This document shows, piece by piece, positions 39,201-51,900 of a stretch of 64,000 nucleotides of DNA. The notes beneath the pieces are model-generated. The model was given only the letters and a program-made list of their open reading frames with translations, did not search any database and had not been told where the DNA came from. Source of the DNA: Onchocerca lupi (lineage: Eukaryota > Nematoda > Chromadorea > Rhabditida > Onchocercidae); assembly GCA_028564675.1 (NCBI GenBank), contig JAOVVO010000117.1, positions 91,533-155,532 of the forward strand, written 5' to 3'. The position numbers and the translations under genes were made by a program. Numbering within the stretch: position 1 is the stretch's first letter; every line of letters starts with the position of its first letter.

Positions 39201-42200
39201 ACCGAATACCGAATCTTATGGATAGAAATTTAGTTTAGCCACATTTTATGTGAGTTCATTGGCCTTTATCTTTTCTAGTGGAAAAAACTGTCAGAGGAAC
39301 AGAAAAAACAGTATGAAGTTCGAGCAGAATATATCGCAAATGAGCGGGCAAAACAAGAAGCACGTGAACCGCCTCATATGCGAATTTTAGTGAGTATTTT
39401 CCAGTCACACAGGAATTAGGTGTATTAGATTTTGACAATTTTTTTTAGAATTTATTGTTTCTTATTCTTCAATTTACTACTGCATTAATTTTTGTGAAAT
39501 AAAGGAAGCTGAGCTTCTTTCAAGAATATGCAGACGCTGATATTCTTGGAAGAAATGTAAGTTGTATTGTTGGAGATATAAAGTCTTTATTTTGATAAAG
39601 GTCCATCATTATCAAAGTTTAAGCCTGGGCAAATTCGAGTATATATGTGCAAATGGCAGACGTGTGACTTCCAATACGATAATCCAGAAGAATTATATGA
39701 CCACGTAAAAACAGTACATACTTCTCAGATTGGTAAGCAATATGCAGTCAAACATTTTCGATTAATAAGCGAGATTTGAAAGAAAAGTTTCGCTGCATAT
39801 GAGATGTTTGTAAGCATGAGCAGGAAATTAGTAAGTAAAGAGTTTTGGAGAGTTGATAATTTCAATTTTGAGTTGTAAATTCTTGATTCATTATGTTTAT
39901 TCTTCTTATCTATAATTCTTTTGCAGTAATTGATGGTGAAAATCAATTTGTATGTTTATGGACATCATGTTTAAAGTACAGGAAAGATGGAAAGTAAGTG
40001 ATTCCTTTAAAATACAAATTCAGCATGCTAACAGTTGAATATTTTTCTGTAATATTCTTTAATATCATTACATCATTTTCAGACCATTTCCTTCTCTTCC
40101 ACGTCTTCATCGACATATTAAAGAGAAACATCTAGCAACATCAGCCAAATCGATATATCCAAATCAGAGGAGCAAGTAATTCTAATCTCCTGTTTATAAG
40201 CTTTAATATTAGAACTTGGTTTCGAAAAGTTTTTTCAAAATCTTTATTTTCGTTTTGAAATTTTTTGTTTATCAAAATAGAAAGCAAATTCTTAATTTAT
40301 AGGAATTACATACCGACTTATGTGCCTGGTTCGTCTGCCTCATCAGTTACTCCTGGAACAACAACATTTGTAGCTGTTCAACAACCGACAAATGGACCTC
40401 AACAAGTTCATCAAACTTATACAATCCAGCAAGCGCCATTAACATATGTTACTCAGGTGAGCAGTTAAAAAATACTCAGTTTTTATTATTATCTAAACAG
40501 TTTCTTTTTTCTTTTGACAGAATAATGAGTTTCTCTGCATCTCATCTGAATAATTCGTAGAGAACAACGATTTATGCAGATGAGATGCAGAAAAAACAGG
40601 AGTAACAGAATCTGCATCCAAGTACCCCTATCTAACGTAGCAAAACTATCTTATATTAGAAGTTACCGTACTACTAAGCGAACGGAGCTTGCTTTAGAAA
40701 ATTGGAATCGATTTTGTGGTCTTTATTATCTTATCATCTATAACTATTGTACTAAATTTATCTTAGTATCGTGAACTATTTTATTGTATTCGAAATCTTT
40801 TGAGGATTTCTTGTTTTTAGGCAGTAGTTTCAACCCATCAAATTGTTGCCAACGGATATGTAAATGGGACTGCAGTAGCTGTAGCCCCAACTGCTTATTT
40901 GGCTGCTACACCAACCGTCGTTCATACTAATTCCCCTCACGGTTATCATCCATATCAGCAAGTACGGCAGGTAAATTTTTTCCTTTTTTTTTCCTAACTT
41001 TCAACAGAATGTGCCCAAATATTTTGGTGTAGGTTTATTGCTGACATTGCATTTTAAGATATAAACCATAAAGTTTTATTACTCTTCAAAATATTTTAAG
41101 CGCTTTGATTTTTTTCAAATGCATTTGAAATCAGATTTCGAAAACATGGCATGCTCTTACTTTCTGCTTCTTTATTTCTCTGTTCATGTATATTTTTGCC
41201 ATCCTTAAACTCTCCTGCTTGTTGTACTCTTGCCTGTAGTTATCAATGGTGTAAATGAGATGTCAAAAGTTTGGGAAATTCTTGTTTTCATTTGCATACA
41301 AATTATCAGTACAACTGACAATATTTTTGTCACAAACTTTTTAACGAAAAATCAACAATTACTGATTTTTGCGATGACTTTGCGATTTTACTCATTTCTT
41401 ATCCTATTATATGTTGCGCTATCAAAGAATTTTGGAATGTTTCTTTTCGTGTCCGCATTGAATGATGAAACGTTATATTTTTTAAAATGGATGGAAGATT
41501 GCAACTCTAGAAGAAATTGAAATCTGTATAAATACAGTCATATATAATCTTTTATGAAGAATAAGGCAATATATTGTACTACTTTGCTCTCATTTTTAAT
41601 GTCGTTTTTCTGTTTATTAGTTCTATTCTTAGTGAGGATTTTTCTTCTGCAGTAATCTTGACAGTTGTCATAGCAATAATATAGCAGCAACAACAGTATT
41701 ATGTATATTTTATATTGTGTATATCATTCAACTTTCAATGCCACATCAGACATGTATCAGATTTATAATTTCTTAATCGAATTTTATCTTTCGAAATATT
41801 TGACAAAAAAAAAAAAAGAAACGGAATAGATGGATTATTTTAATATATTGCTCTCAATTTCCATTTGAGAGCAATCAGTTTTCATTTTTCGACTTGTCTG
41901 CTACACATTCTTGAAGTTGGCAAAGAAATAGCTTCTTGTTATTCTTCATGCCAATCTTATCACTCATAATAATCTTCTAACATTTTCCAGCCTTTTACGT
42001 TATTTTTTTAGAATGATTTGAGGAAGGAAATGAGGAAAAAATAAGGGAAAATATCGTTATTTTTTTTTAAATACTGTTATTTTAGGTTTAATTATCAGTG
42101 ATGTAATTAAATGTTACTATTAGGTCACGGCATCTGCTACTCAACCAGTTGCTGTAGCAGCACAAAATTACACGGCAGTACCATTGCAAACAGTGAGCTA

Positions 42201-43008
42201 TTCAGCGCCATCTACCTCACAGCAACCGTCTCCTATTATAACCGATCCAGGCCGAACTATTGTTCAAGCTCCGAAACCGGCACAGCCTGTATTTGTTGCT
42301 CCGCCGAATACCGTGCAGATCAAGCGGGTTATGCATTCCGAAGTGTATCTAAAGTATGTTTTAGTTTTTTCTGGGGTTTTTTACATTAATCACTATTTTA
42401 AACTCGCACGTTCAAAGCTCATGAAATTATTCGGTGTTTTCCTGGTTTGTGTGCATTTAACCATATATGCGATTGTTGACTAGATTATTTATAGCTTAAT
42501 GATACAAATCAGAAGGTCATAACTGTAAGATACGGCATATAAATTGGGAATGAGTTACAAAAAGGTGTAAATTGTCATTACAAGTTGAATTTCAGATACA
42601 TAGAATCTTTATCTACCAGTCAACAAAGAACTGTAAGTAAATATAGTAGGAGTTTAATGGCAAACCAAAGGAATACAACACCACCACAAAAAATTTCGAC
42701 AACACAGTGGCTGAAAGTGAGTTGCTTTTATAGTTTTTTAGTAATTCCTCAATGCTTGCAAGTGAAATTTTTTAATAGTAATCTTCTGTTAACATTTTAA
42801 AAAAGATTTTCTTATTTGAATGTTCAATATAAATTTCATCCAAATTCAAGCGAAATTATTTAGTCGAATTCCAATGGTATTTCAGGAAGCTAAAGATAAT
42901 GGTGTTAGGGATGAAGAAGTAGTGAAAGCATTATGGCGGCTTCGTGATGCTTTATTAGAAAGTACGGTGAATATAGCACGTGAAATGGATTGTACTGGTC
43001 CGCAATGA
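20470..43008 (+). CDS. pbrm-1: Polybromo PBRM-1, PBAF chromatin-remodelling subunit
   Basis: Polybromo directs the SWI/SNF-type PBAF complex to acetylated chromatin. About 41 exons give about 2003 residues. Exons: 20470-20571, 21181-21278, 21567-21714, 21960-22063, 22395-22536, 22734-22901, 23261-23343, 23457-23672, 23899-24121, 24345-24626, 24819-24947, 25406-25590, 25771-25872, 26107-26398, 26505-26672, 26967-27101, 27380-27502, 28084-28170, 29029-29232, 29957-30181, 30364-30465, 30759-30833, 30951-31076, 31126-31179, 31278-31371, 32014-32167, 32289-32464, 32922-33367, 36818-36889, 38755-38889, 39037-39186, 39279-39389, 39509-39556, 39618-39732, 39927-39993, 40083-40175, 40303-40456, 40821-40970, 42124-42353, 42596-42716, 42886-43008. 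Domains: six bromodomains (about 35-960), BAH1 (about 1005-1130; RPEETFHLATRKF), BAH2 (about 1240-1370; HEPARMFYKQEVF), HMG box (about 1565-1637; SGYILFSAEVRKK), two C2H2 fingers (about 1665-1735), and a C-terminal block (FVAPP, HSEVYLKYIESLS, ALWRLRDALLESTVNI). Uncertain junctions: 31076/31126, 39389/39509, 39556/39618. Confidence 0.95.
27612..27689 (+). other. Possible alternative exon within pbrm-1 intron 17
   Basis: A pyrimidine tract ending TTTTCTAG is followed by 26 open codons beginning YCPKFEEKFAIMMADKI and then TAA (27690-27692). Entered in phase 0 after exon 17 it would end the protein inside bromodomain 6. With the donor-like GTGTAA at 27687 it would instead be a 75-base, frame-keeping insert of 25 residues. 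The constitutive path skips it and joins 27502 to 28084 (GRYRRLDKFQDDLFFL). It could also be a chance ORF. Confidence 0.3.
32607..32710. repeat. Perfect 52-bp tandem duplication
   Basis: A 52-base unit starting ATTGACAATATAATGC occurs at 32607-32658 and identically at 32659-32710, within pbrm-1 intron 27. Exact identity, including the T7 run, means a recent event or an assembly artefact. Confidence 0.95.
33368..36817. other. Large pbrm-1 intron 28 with microsatellite-rich island
   Basis: This 3.4-kb intron separates the exon after BAH2 from those before the HMG box. It holds the palindrome GAGCGCGCGCGCTC (33971-33984), (TA)n near 34167-34181, GA-rich tracts (34040-34080), (CA)n (34778-34799 and near 35000), (ATC)n (35311-35334), (AAC)n (35620-35645) and (TTG)n (35759-35801). 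Between about 34700 and 35900 it is clearly richer in G+C than the rest of the intron. ORFs at 34628-35062 and 35567-35851 are low-complexity translations, not recognisable genes. An internal promoter or enhancer is possible. Confidence 0.6.
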
Positions 43009-43021
43009 TTTACTTGTTTTT

Positions 43022-43022
<1 letters not shown>

Positions 43023-43054
<32 letters not shown>

Positions 43055-43063
43055 CAAAATAAA
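43023..43063 (+). terminator. pbrm-1 3' UTR poly(T) and polyadenylation signal
   Basis: A 28-base T run starts 15 bases after the stop codon and is followed by AATAAA at 43058-43063. This is the nearest polyadenylation signal, implying a very short 3' UTR. Confidence 0.5.
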
Positions 43064-44159
43064 CTTAATATGTTGAAGATCATGGTAGTTTATCCTTGAT
43101 TTTCATTGTTACTTATCGTTTATTTTCATTTCATTTGTATATTTATGTATGTGTATGTCATGATGCTTTAAACAATTATATTACTTTACTATGAGCTGTT
43201 CTATTGTTTAGAGAAATCTCATAATGTGAGATGCTGTCGTTATTACTGATACGCAAGCACATTATAAGCATAACAGCGGTTTATTTATCCGGGATACCTG
43301 CCTTCTTTTTCCAGGTCATTCTATTCGTTACATTCCTGAAATGCTGAAAAGACTGGAGAACATATTTTTTTGCTTTTCAGTACTTTGAATAATTCATCTT
43401 ATTTTCATTATGAAATAATCAATCGATTTTGAAGTATTCGTTTTCATTCCCAGGAGCCCGGTTTTAGTTCTGATTTCTTTTTTCTTTTTTTTTTTTTTTT
43501 TTTTTTGAATTTGTCTTAGGAATATAACAATTATGAAGAATTTTTAAAGTCGTCTTGCAGTTCGAGGAGACTTATTAGAACTCTTTCATTTGGTTTGAAG
43601 AAGCTCTTTCCTTCAATGTAGATGCGTGATACTTGCCTATTATAAAATAACTAGATAGGAAATGAATTTGGTGCTACTTGGGACAAAAATCGGTACATTC
43701 ATTCTATAAGATTTCAGAAGGAAGGAGTAGAGTGATTTTGTCGGTATTAGTGATCAGCGAAATTCAAAATAAAAAAGAAAGTTACGTAACTTTAATTGGC
43801 ATTTCAGTATAATTTTTAGATAGTAAGTCACTAATAAAAATAAGATTAAGCCGACAAATAATTACCATTTTTGTGGTTAATAACTTTATCAAGTTCTATT
43901 GAATGGCTTTCCTATTGTCTCATCACATTTGATTTGTTCATTTTCTTTATGCATGGTCTCATTACTATTGTTTTTGTCTGTTTTCCTGAAAAAAAAAATT
44001 AACAAAAGTAAACAGTTTTGTTTATCGTTATTTGGAATTATTATCATAAAAAACGAAACAATATACACATACACATATCTTTTGAAGCTCTTAACCATTA
44101 CACTTTTAAGTCATTTGAGAAACATAATCATTCCTTATCGGCAAATATTTGAACGGGAA

Positions 44160-44480
44160 GGGAAGGTAACTTTTATTTCAAGTATTTAGCTGAGTGATGA
44201 AGTTAATGAATAATTGGTCCTATTTGAATAAAGTGTATTTTTAGTTCCAGTTAGCAAGCGTTTAAGCGTATGATAAAACTTATGAGTACTCAATTAATAA
44301 TTAGCTCAATTAAGAAAAAGAAGATGTGCTGTTAGTTTCGACTGATAAGTAGTGGGCGGATGGTAAAAGTAATGAATAATTAAAATGATTTAAAAAAAGA
44401 GGGAAGGTGTACTTTTAGTTTCAGCCAGTGAATATTTGAATGATTGATAAAATAAATAGTGCGATTTAAAAAAAGGATGT
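44160..44480. repeat. Degenerate tandem repeat, about 80-bp unit, four copies
   Basis: Successive segments near 44160, 44235, 44325 and 44405 share a GTGTA(C/T)TTTTAGTTTCAG(C/T)-like head, then a GA(T/A)TGATAAA(A/G)-like middle and an AATAATTAA-like tail. The copies differ by many substitutions and small gaps, so the array is old. Confidence 0.5.
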
Positions 44481-45130
44481 AAGTGACAATGTCATTGATG
44501 ATTTGTCAACAATTGACAAAAAATTTGTATCTCGACAAGCAATGGATTAATTGAAATTTGCTGGGGAAATATGACAATCTAATTAAACTTTCTCAGACAT
44601 TTGTCATTTGATATTTTCTAATGATATGAAAAAGAAAATTCGAAGAATACAAAAATAAATCTTTGAAACAATAAACAATGAAATTTCTTTGCAAACAATG
44701 AAATTTCTTTGCACGATGAATTTGAAAAGGTTTGATTTAATTGCATTTTATTAAACACAATTTATGGTTTCGTTTATATTATCACGATAACAATTAACGG
44801 TATCATTGTCTTTTCTATAAGAAGAAATATTTGTTCAAAAATTGAATTTGCAAACAAAATTACATATTTAAAGAATCTTTAGGCATATGTAAGAATTTTT
44901 TAGTACGTCTTTTTTTTTGATTTGTTAGAAAGATAGGAAATAAGCTTTTTGAGTTATTTAGTTTATATAAAATGTATGATTAGGAATATTTTTACCGAAA
45001 AAATAAAACAAATTTAATAGTTTACAATTAGTATGATAATAGATTACATGATAAAATCACACTAAAGAAAAATTAAACTGAAATTCGAGAGAGATAAAAT
45101 ATAAATTATTAAATTAAAAAAAAAAAAAGA

Positions 45131-45175
45131 CTTTATGCTTAATTAAGCATTAAGACTACTTAATTAAGCATAAAG
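45131..45175. repeat. Perfect 17-bp inverted repeat (hairpin)
   Basis: CTTTATGCTTAATTAAG (45131-45147) and its exact reverse complement (45159-45175) flank an 11-base loop. Each arm holds the palindrome CTTAATTAAG. The context is gene-free AT-rich DNA next to a poly(A) tract. It could be a cruciform-forming site, a remnant of a small inverted-repeat transposon, or chance. Confidence 0.85.
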
Positions 45176-45277
45176 ATTTAGAAGGATAGAAAGGGCAGAA
45201 TATGAATATGACAGCAATCTAAAATAATATTTAAAAATTGTTTAATATTTAAAAATAAAATCAGTTGATGATAATCA

Positions 45278-45475
45278 GGTGTTGAAATTTTTAACTTAAA
45301 AAAAAATAGTAAATTAGATTATGAGACAAATATTTTAATAAGAAAATCCAAAAATTTGATCAAACATCAAATATTTTAAGAATAAATGTAAATTTTATCG
45401 GGCATTAAAATTTTTAATACGAAAATTGTAAATTTAATTGGATGTCGAAATTTTTGATTAGAAAAAAGTACTAAG
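45278..45475. repeat. Degenerate tandem repeats with GAAATTTTTAA core
   Basis: Segments near 45278, 45400 and 45444 share a (T/G)(G/C)(A/G)AATTTTTAA(C/T) core followed by an A-rich stretch and GTAAATT. They look like diverged copies of a unit of roughly 40-60 bp. Confidence 0.35.
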
Positions 45476-45989
45476 CATAACTTAGTAACATAAGTGCAAA
45501 ATTTTTGAAAAAATTTTATTTCCATATTCAGAAACACAAATAAAAAAGAAAAAAAATCACCTTTTTTTTTTGAACTTGACTAATTTGTGATATGTCGAAC
45601 ATTTTTTCAAGTCTGTACAACTAATTTAAGGCATTAAAACTCACAAGTATCAATGATTAAAAAATTTAAACAAAAGAGATATATGGAATTTTTTATCGAT
45701 AATTTTTTTTTTTTTTTTTTTTTGCCGAGATATTCTTATACCGTATAACAAATAAAAAATAAAAAGACAAAATATCGTAAAAATATGGACTCGAAAAATT
45801 TCCAAATTTTGGTTAGCAAAAGGCAATTAAATTTCGTGAAATATTTGTGTCAAGTATAGTTTCATAATTAACTAATTGTTAATTGCTCTGCAAAGTCTAA
45901 TAAATTTGTAAAGAAAAAAATTTATTTTAAGGGATTTAACTTCTCTCTTTCTTTTATAATTTTAAATGTTTTATTTTTGTTGTAATATT

Positions 45990-46270
45990 ATTATAATTTC
46001 TATTAACTTACGCTGAGCTTTTTATGTCAGTTGGTAGTAAGGATTAAATTTCATAAATTGTTGTTTTTTAAAAATTCAAATTAAAATATAATCATAAAAT
46101 AAAAATAATCTCTCGCTAATAGAAATGAAAGTTAATGCTATTTCAATGTTTATTTGTCATTTGTTTGCATTAACATGAGTAGTAGAATTAAATTTTATAA
46201 ATTAATTTCTTTTTTCAATTTAAATTAAAACATAATTTCAAAGCATAATAATGATCGTTTTTGTTTACTA
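45990..46270. repeat. Two-copy degenerate repeat, about 150 bp
   Basis: The segments near 46035-46140 and 46178-46270 both run from GTA(A)G(G/A)ATTAAATTT(C/T)ATAAATT to AAATTAAAA(T/C)ATAAT and A(A/C)AATAATC. The sequences before them (TTATGTCAGTTGGTAG, TTTGTCATTTGTTTGC) are also similar. This is an old segmental duplication. Confidence 0.4.
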
Positions 46271-46539
46271 CTAAACATTAAAATGATGCGTAAATATAAT
46301 TATCTTTCAATGAATTTTATAGTTATAAATAATTATTTTTCAAAATTTTGCGCAGATTTTGAAATAAAATTTTTTTTTTTGTAACAAAGTTATTTTTTAT
46401 AATAATAATAATTACAAAAAATGCTACGTTTACACCAATATTAAATAATTAATAATTTTCATATTTTTGAAATGCAACAAAAATTTTGACAATAATACAA
46501 TATATATGTTGAGGTTTCATCATTAGATTTCCAGAATTC

Positions 46540-46690
46540 CAGTATTAAATTTAAATTCCGAATTTTGCTAATCTCAAATAATATTAATTCCATCATTTCA
46601 TCTCAAGAATTTTAATATTAAATTTAAATTTCAAATTTTTGCAAATTTCAAATGATATTCTCGCTATTTTATTACAATATATGTTAAATT
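46540..46690. repeat. Two-copy degenerate repeat, about 75 bp
   Basis: CAGAATTCCAGTATTAAATT and CAAGAATTTTAATATTAAAT head two copies about 75 bp apart. Both continue through TTAAATT(C/T)C(A/G)AATTTT and TCAAAT(A/G)ATATT. Confidence 0.5.
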
Positions 46691-48466
46691 TCAGTGCCAA
46701 ATAATTATTGATGATATCTATAGGAGAAATATCTGAAAAGATTATTCAGCAATTATAAAAGAAAAAAAATCAAAAGAAAAAAGAACCATTTAAGAATTTG
46801 CTGGTATTTGCACTCTATGATTCATTTCGAAAATTTTCGAATTAAATATTTGGCATTAATCAGAAAACATAAGGGATTGAAAATAATTTTTTTTAAATAA
46901 TTGAAATTTTTTACTGAAATTATAAAGGTTCAATAATTTTAAATTATATTCTTGAAAATGTCAATTAATTCAAGCATAGATAATAATACTGAAATTAAAT
47001 GACGAGAAATGCTTCTGTTAAAACGTTAAATAAATCCGGTCCGATTATTTTCCGAATATTCTATTTTATCACTTCATATATGAAATACATTTTCTTTGAT
47101 AACTATCTTATTTTGGCTTTTTCTTTTCGCTCATAAATTCCTTTTTCCTTTTTTTTTTTTTACCTTTTCGTCGTTTTAGTAATTTCAGATATATTTTTTC
47201 AACCACAAATTTAAAGTTTTTATTAGTCAATTCATTTTTTAGTAAATTTAGTTTTAACAGTTTTATGCTTAACAAATTCTTTTTCTTTCTTAACAAATTT
47301 TATTTTTTGTAAAAATCATTTTTTCTGGAAATTTTTCTTTTTTGGACGAAAGGGAAAGAAATAATTCGTACATCAAGCAATCATTTAAATTAAATTAATA
47401 AATGAACTCATTTTTTTCATCCCATTGGAACTCGTTTATTTATGAAGTACATGAAACTATTCTTTGGAGTATGTACATCTATAAAATGCTTTTTTCTTTC
47501 TTTTACAAAAATTTATTAAATTGATAGCATTGGCATTCTTAAAAATTATCTTAATACTAAATTATCTTGTAATCTTTCAATAAAATAATTTGCGCTAACA
47601 TTGAAAAGCAAATTCTTTTAACATTACAGTAATTCAGTGTCCTACATTTAGAATCAGAAAATTTCAATTTAGAATAAATTAATATCATTTTTAATTAATT
47701 TGAATAATGAGAGCAATGCCTATAATACTATTCCTCATCTTTCTCATCTACCGTTTGATATAAAACACAATTTGAGATTCCAAAATGCCATATCTGATTT
47801 CCGTTAAAATTTTTGAAATTCAAATCACTATTTATTAAATAGAAATTATTACAGAAAAGTTAAAAAAAATCCTGAACATTCATGGTACAATAGAAATTCA
47901 CATAGATGTATACTAATAGGCTATGAGAATAGTGCTGTAAAAACAAATCTTAAAAACTTCTTCATTTTTAAATTCTTGAACTTGCTAGAACTAACTACCA
48001 TTATCCATTCTTTCTGGAATGAATCCTTCATTTAACTGGCAGTTTAGAATATTAAATTTGTATTATTTGGTAATATAAGGTATGTGACATCGTCTGAATT
48101 ATGTTATGGAGCATTTGACCTGAAATTGTTCCATAAAAACTATCGCTATATCTGTCCTTTCCGAACTATTCTTTCTTCTTTTTATTGATGTCGAAATGGT
48201 CATATCTAATTTATATAATTCAGCAATAAGAATCATCCATTATTTCGACATATATAAACTGACCATTCTTTTTCGACATATCTTGCCATAGAGATATATA
48301 GTAAGCAATTATTTTCATATTCAAATTCCCCACTTTTAATTAAAATCATTAAATATGACTGGAACTCATGACATCTGACTAAAATTAATAAATATTCAAA
48401 TTTTCCTGAACCCAAGAAACAGAATCCCTCCCATGCATCTTCACATTGCTGCAAGGCTTTATATCC

Positions 48467-48491
48467 GGTCCAGATGGACCTGGCCGGGCCA
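48467..48491. other. Adjacent short GC hairpins
   Basis: GGTCCA-GA-TGGACC (48467-48480) is followed directly by TGGCC-G-GGCCA (48481-48491), two small perfect GC stems in a desert that is otherwise about 75 percent A+T. No function is recognised; they may belong to an eroded repeat or a regulatory site upstream of NOM1. Confidence 0.4.
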
Positions 48492-48939
48492 CTTATTTTT
48501 TCCTTATCAGCTGTTCTGCTTTTAGTTGGCTCAGTGGTTTTATTCTCCTATGTGCTTTAATGCTTGCTGGTAGTGAGTTTGCTATGCACTTGATGCTTTT
48601 TATTAAGTAGATGGCAAGAATTCATGGAATAACGTTCACTATATACGATACCCTTTGACCCTTCGCCCTCTTCCTTTATGGTAAATTTACCGCGTGAGTG
48701 AAAAAAGAATGACCTGCTCTCAAATCGTATTCGGCAACGTGAACCAGTTTATCGATCATTGGATAATTATATATTTTTGATTATTTTTATTTTGAAATTA
48801 ATTTCTATTGAGTTCCTATATTTATGCATGTGATTAAGCATTTAGACATTTCATTTAGTGATTAGTAAATAAATAAGCACTGATTTAAGGTTTTCTTTTT
48901 TTTGGAATACATTGGCCTCGAGAAGGAAATTGCAACGTG

Positions 48940-51900
48940 ATGGCCGTTGGGGATAATGTATTATCTACATGTAAACGGAAAATGATAAGAAAGAATAAGA
49001 AAGAATGCAAAAAATTCCGCCGCGTTGCATATAATTCTCATAGAAAAGTCAATATTTTTTTCATTTTTTGTGTATCTTTTTTTGCTTTGACTTTCTTCTC
49101 TAACTTTTTCTATTTAGCTTTTTTTTTAGACTAACTGTTTAGCTCTCTTTAGATTTATCATTTAAATCGTTCCAAATCTATTTGCTTTTAATCATTTTGT
49201 TACAGATTGAAGATGTCATCATAGAAGAGAAAAGTCCCGCAAATTGCCAAGAAAAAAATGTTGTTGAAATAGTGCAGCCCAAGAAAAAGTGTGTCAAAAG
49301 ACGTAAAAAGAAAAATGTAAGTATATTTATGCTAATGATATGAAGAACTGAATTCGTGAATTAAGCTTAATGTATTATGTGTATATTTGAGTAGATTTAT
49401 TTGAGCATATTTATCATATGTTCAAATATGTCTGTTTTACATTTCCTGCAATTTATCTTATATCACATGTTATTTGATCTATTACGATTACCGATTATCT
49501 TGTGATATGATATAGTTGCTTCTCTGTTTTTACGAAGGATTTGTAATAATAATACTATTTTTCTTTTCTTTTTTTTTTCAGATGAAGCAGAGACGGAAAG
49601 AAGAACTTATGCGAGGCATTGACGAAGATGATATCGAAATTCATCGCTATGAGCGAATTCTTGGTTATAATAAACGGAAAAGCAAAAATATGCCGAAAGT
49701 ATTCCGTGCTGAAGGGCTTGATTGTACGTATTTCATTTTACTTAACAATTCTCTTCCGTACACCTTTACTTTGTCTTCTGGAATTTTGATTTGGAAAAAA
49801 ATTAGTTTTTGATTTCATGTGGAAATCCACTTGAAATGATAAGTCTAGAAAGCTACCTTTTAATTTAAATTAGAGTGTAGCCTACATCATGTAGCTCGGT
49901 TGATTTATAGATCTTCTCGAGATGTGTGATTCGAAGCCACTGCAACATAGCGATGTTGATGGAGACAGTGATCCCGATATGGATAACAGTGAAACATTGA
50001 GCGATGAAGAAAACGAAAACAGCAGTGAAAATACCGATAGAAATAGTGCTTCGGCAACGTGCATCCCGAAAACAAACCTGCCAACGTCTTCAAAAGTCAG
50101 TTTTTGGCCAGATAATGAGTGGATAGATTCTGATGCATCTTTTTTGATAATTTATCTCATAATTGATTCTCGAAAATATTTTCATTTATTCATTCTTTTG
50201 TAGATAATTCAGAAAAATGATTCTGTTGAAAACAGCGAAGATGAAAAAGATACTGATATGAACGTGCAAGAAGATATTTATGGTCGTCTTATTAATAAGA
50301 ATACAGGGGAATGTTTGCCTTCAAAATTATATGCTAAAGAAAAGCTCAATGAACTGGAACAGAAAGCTGGGCTTTTAGAAACGGAAGAACATTTAAAATT
50401 AAAAAAATCCTTGCGAGGTCTGGTCAATCGATTGAATGAACATACTTTGGTGGGTGCTGTCAAAACATTCTCCGATATATTTGCCAGCAGAGGACATAAT
50501 GGTAAAATTTGATATCTTTAAATTAGTTTTTATTTTTCTTCCTTTTTATAAATTTTCTGAATGGGGAGTTTTTAAAATATTCATAATTGCAGAAGTGAAA
50601 CAATTATTCTTTTCGGAAGTTATAAACAGTATCGATGTAAGTTATCGCTTGCCTGATCGGCTCATCACTGAATATGCAGTATTTATTGCTCTTATTCATA
50701 CAACAGTTTCTGCTGAAATTTGTAAGCCTTTATTTGCAACAATTTCTTACAAGCAAAACGTCTAATATCTTTTAGTTGCTGTTTATATGATTTATTTTAT
50801 TTGAGATAATTTTTAAAAAAAGAACTCTGTTATTTAAAGTAATAAATAGAATAAACAAAGAATAAAATTTTTCAAGCTTAAAATTTTTAATTTCAATAAC
50901 TTCAATTAAAATTTTTTGAAATGATTTTAGATAACTCCAACTGTTGTTTCGTTTTGATTTTTAAAGCAGAAGATTTTTAGCTGCAACTTTCACATTCTTT
51001 CAGCGGCATATTTTGTCGAGAATTATGTTGTAAAACTTTTGGAAATAGTTACTGCATTGCCAGAGGGTAAATCCCTTGAAAACTTCTGTGTTTTTCTCGC
51101 TGAGTTGTATAACTTTAAGGTAATCTTTTATCATTGCATGGACATATCTGTCCTACATTTATGGGCTTTCAACATGTTTCATTTCAACTTTAGGATATTT
51201 TAAAAATTTGATGTGCTACAATCGAAATATCCTTATACACTTTGAGAACAATGAATTGTTATCAACATTATGTGATACAGAAAATATTCGCCTGTATCAC
51301 TGATGATGATCAAAGTGCCATGTTCAAAATAAGTGCAAATTTTAACGTCCTGATGGTATAAAAATTTAGGATGAAACATTTCAATTATCACATTTCAATC
51401 ATCACCGTTGCAGGTTATCAAAGTCATTATAATTACTGAAATTATGCGGTATTTGCGAGAAAAAGTCGACGATAAATGTCTTACTTGTTTTAAAGCTTTT
51501 TTAACTTGTAAGTCTCCTCATGTTTCAAAAAATAAGTGAAATTTTCCATATGAAACCAAGTTTTTCCCATAATTATCCATGCATATTGCTGTCATTTTGT
51601 TTAAGATTATAGGAATAATAGATGATGATACTTTAGCTTTTGCTTCCAGGCTTATCATTTTATATTTGGGATTGTATTCGACTAGATTTTTTATTCTCTT
51701 TTCCATAGATTGTGGCAACACTATGAAGAGCAGGGATTTGGATGCTTTTCAAAAATGCATAACAGAAACGCAGTCATTCTTCTCGCAGTTGCCAGAAACA
51801 TCTTATAAAATGTCAGTACTTGGATCAAATATTATTTTTATAAGGAGGAGAATTTTTATTTGCTTCTCACATATCTTAATACCAAATTGACTCATTAGAG

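Larger units (their letters stand above)
43064..48939. other. AT-rich gene desert between pbrm-1 and NOM1
   Basis: I recognise no gene in this 5.9 kb. ORFs such as 43899-44189 and 47108-47296 are AT- or lysine-rich chance frames. Much of the stretch is decayed tandem repeat (separate entries). It also holds poly(T) runs and, at 48455-48540, a more GC-rich segment. The last 600 bp before 48940 may hold the NOM1 promoter, but no motif stands out. Confidence 0.6.

Noticed and set aside
41230..41520. 96-codon ORF in pbrm-1 intron 38 as a nested membrane protein
   Set aside because: The hydrophobic runs come from T-rich sequence; there are no splice or start signals and no recognisable family.
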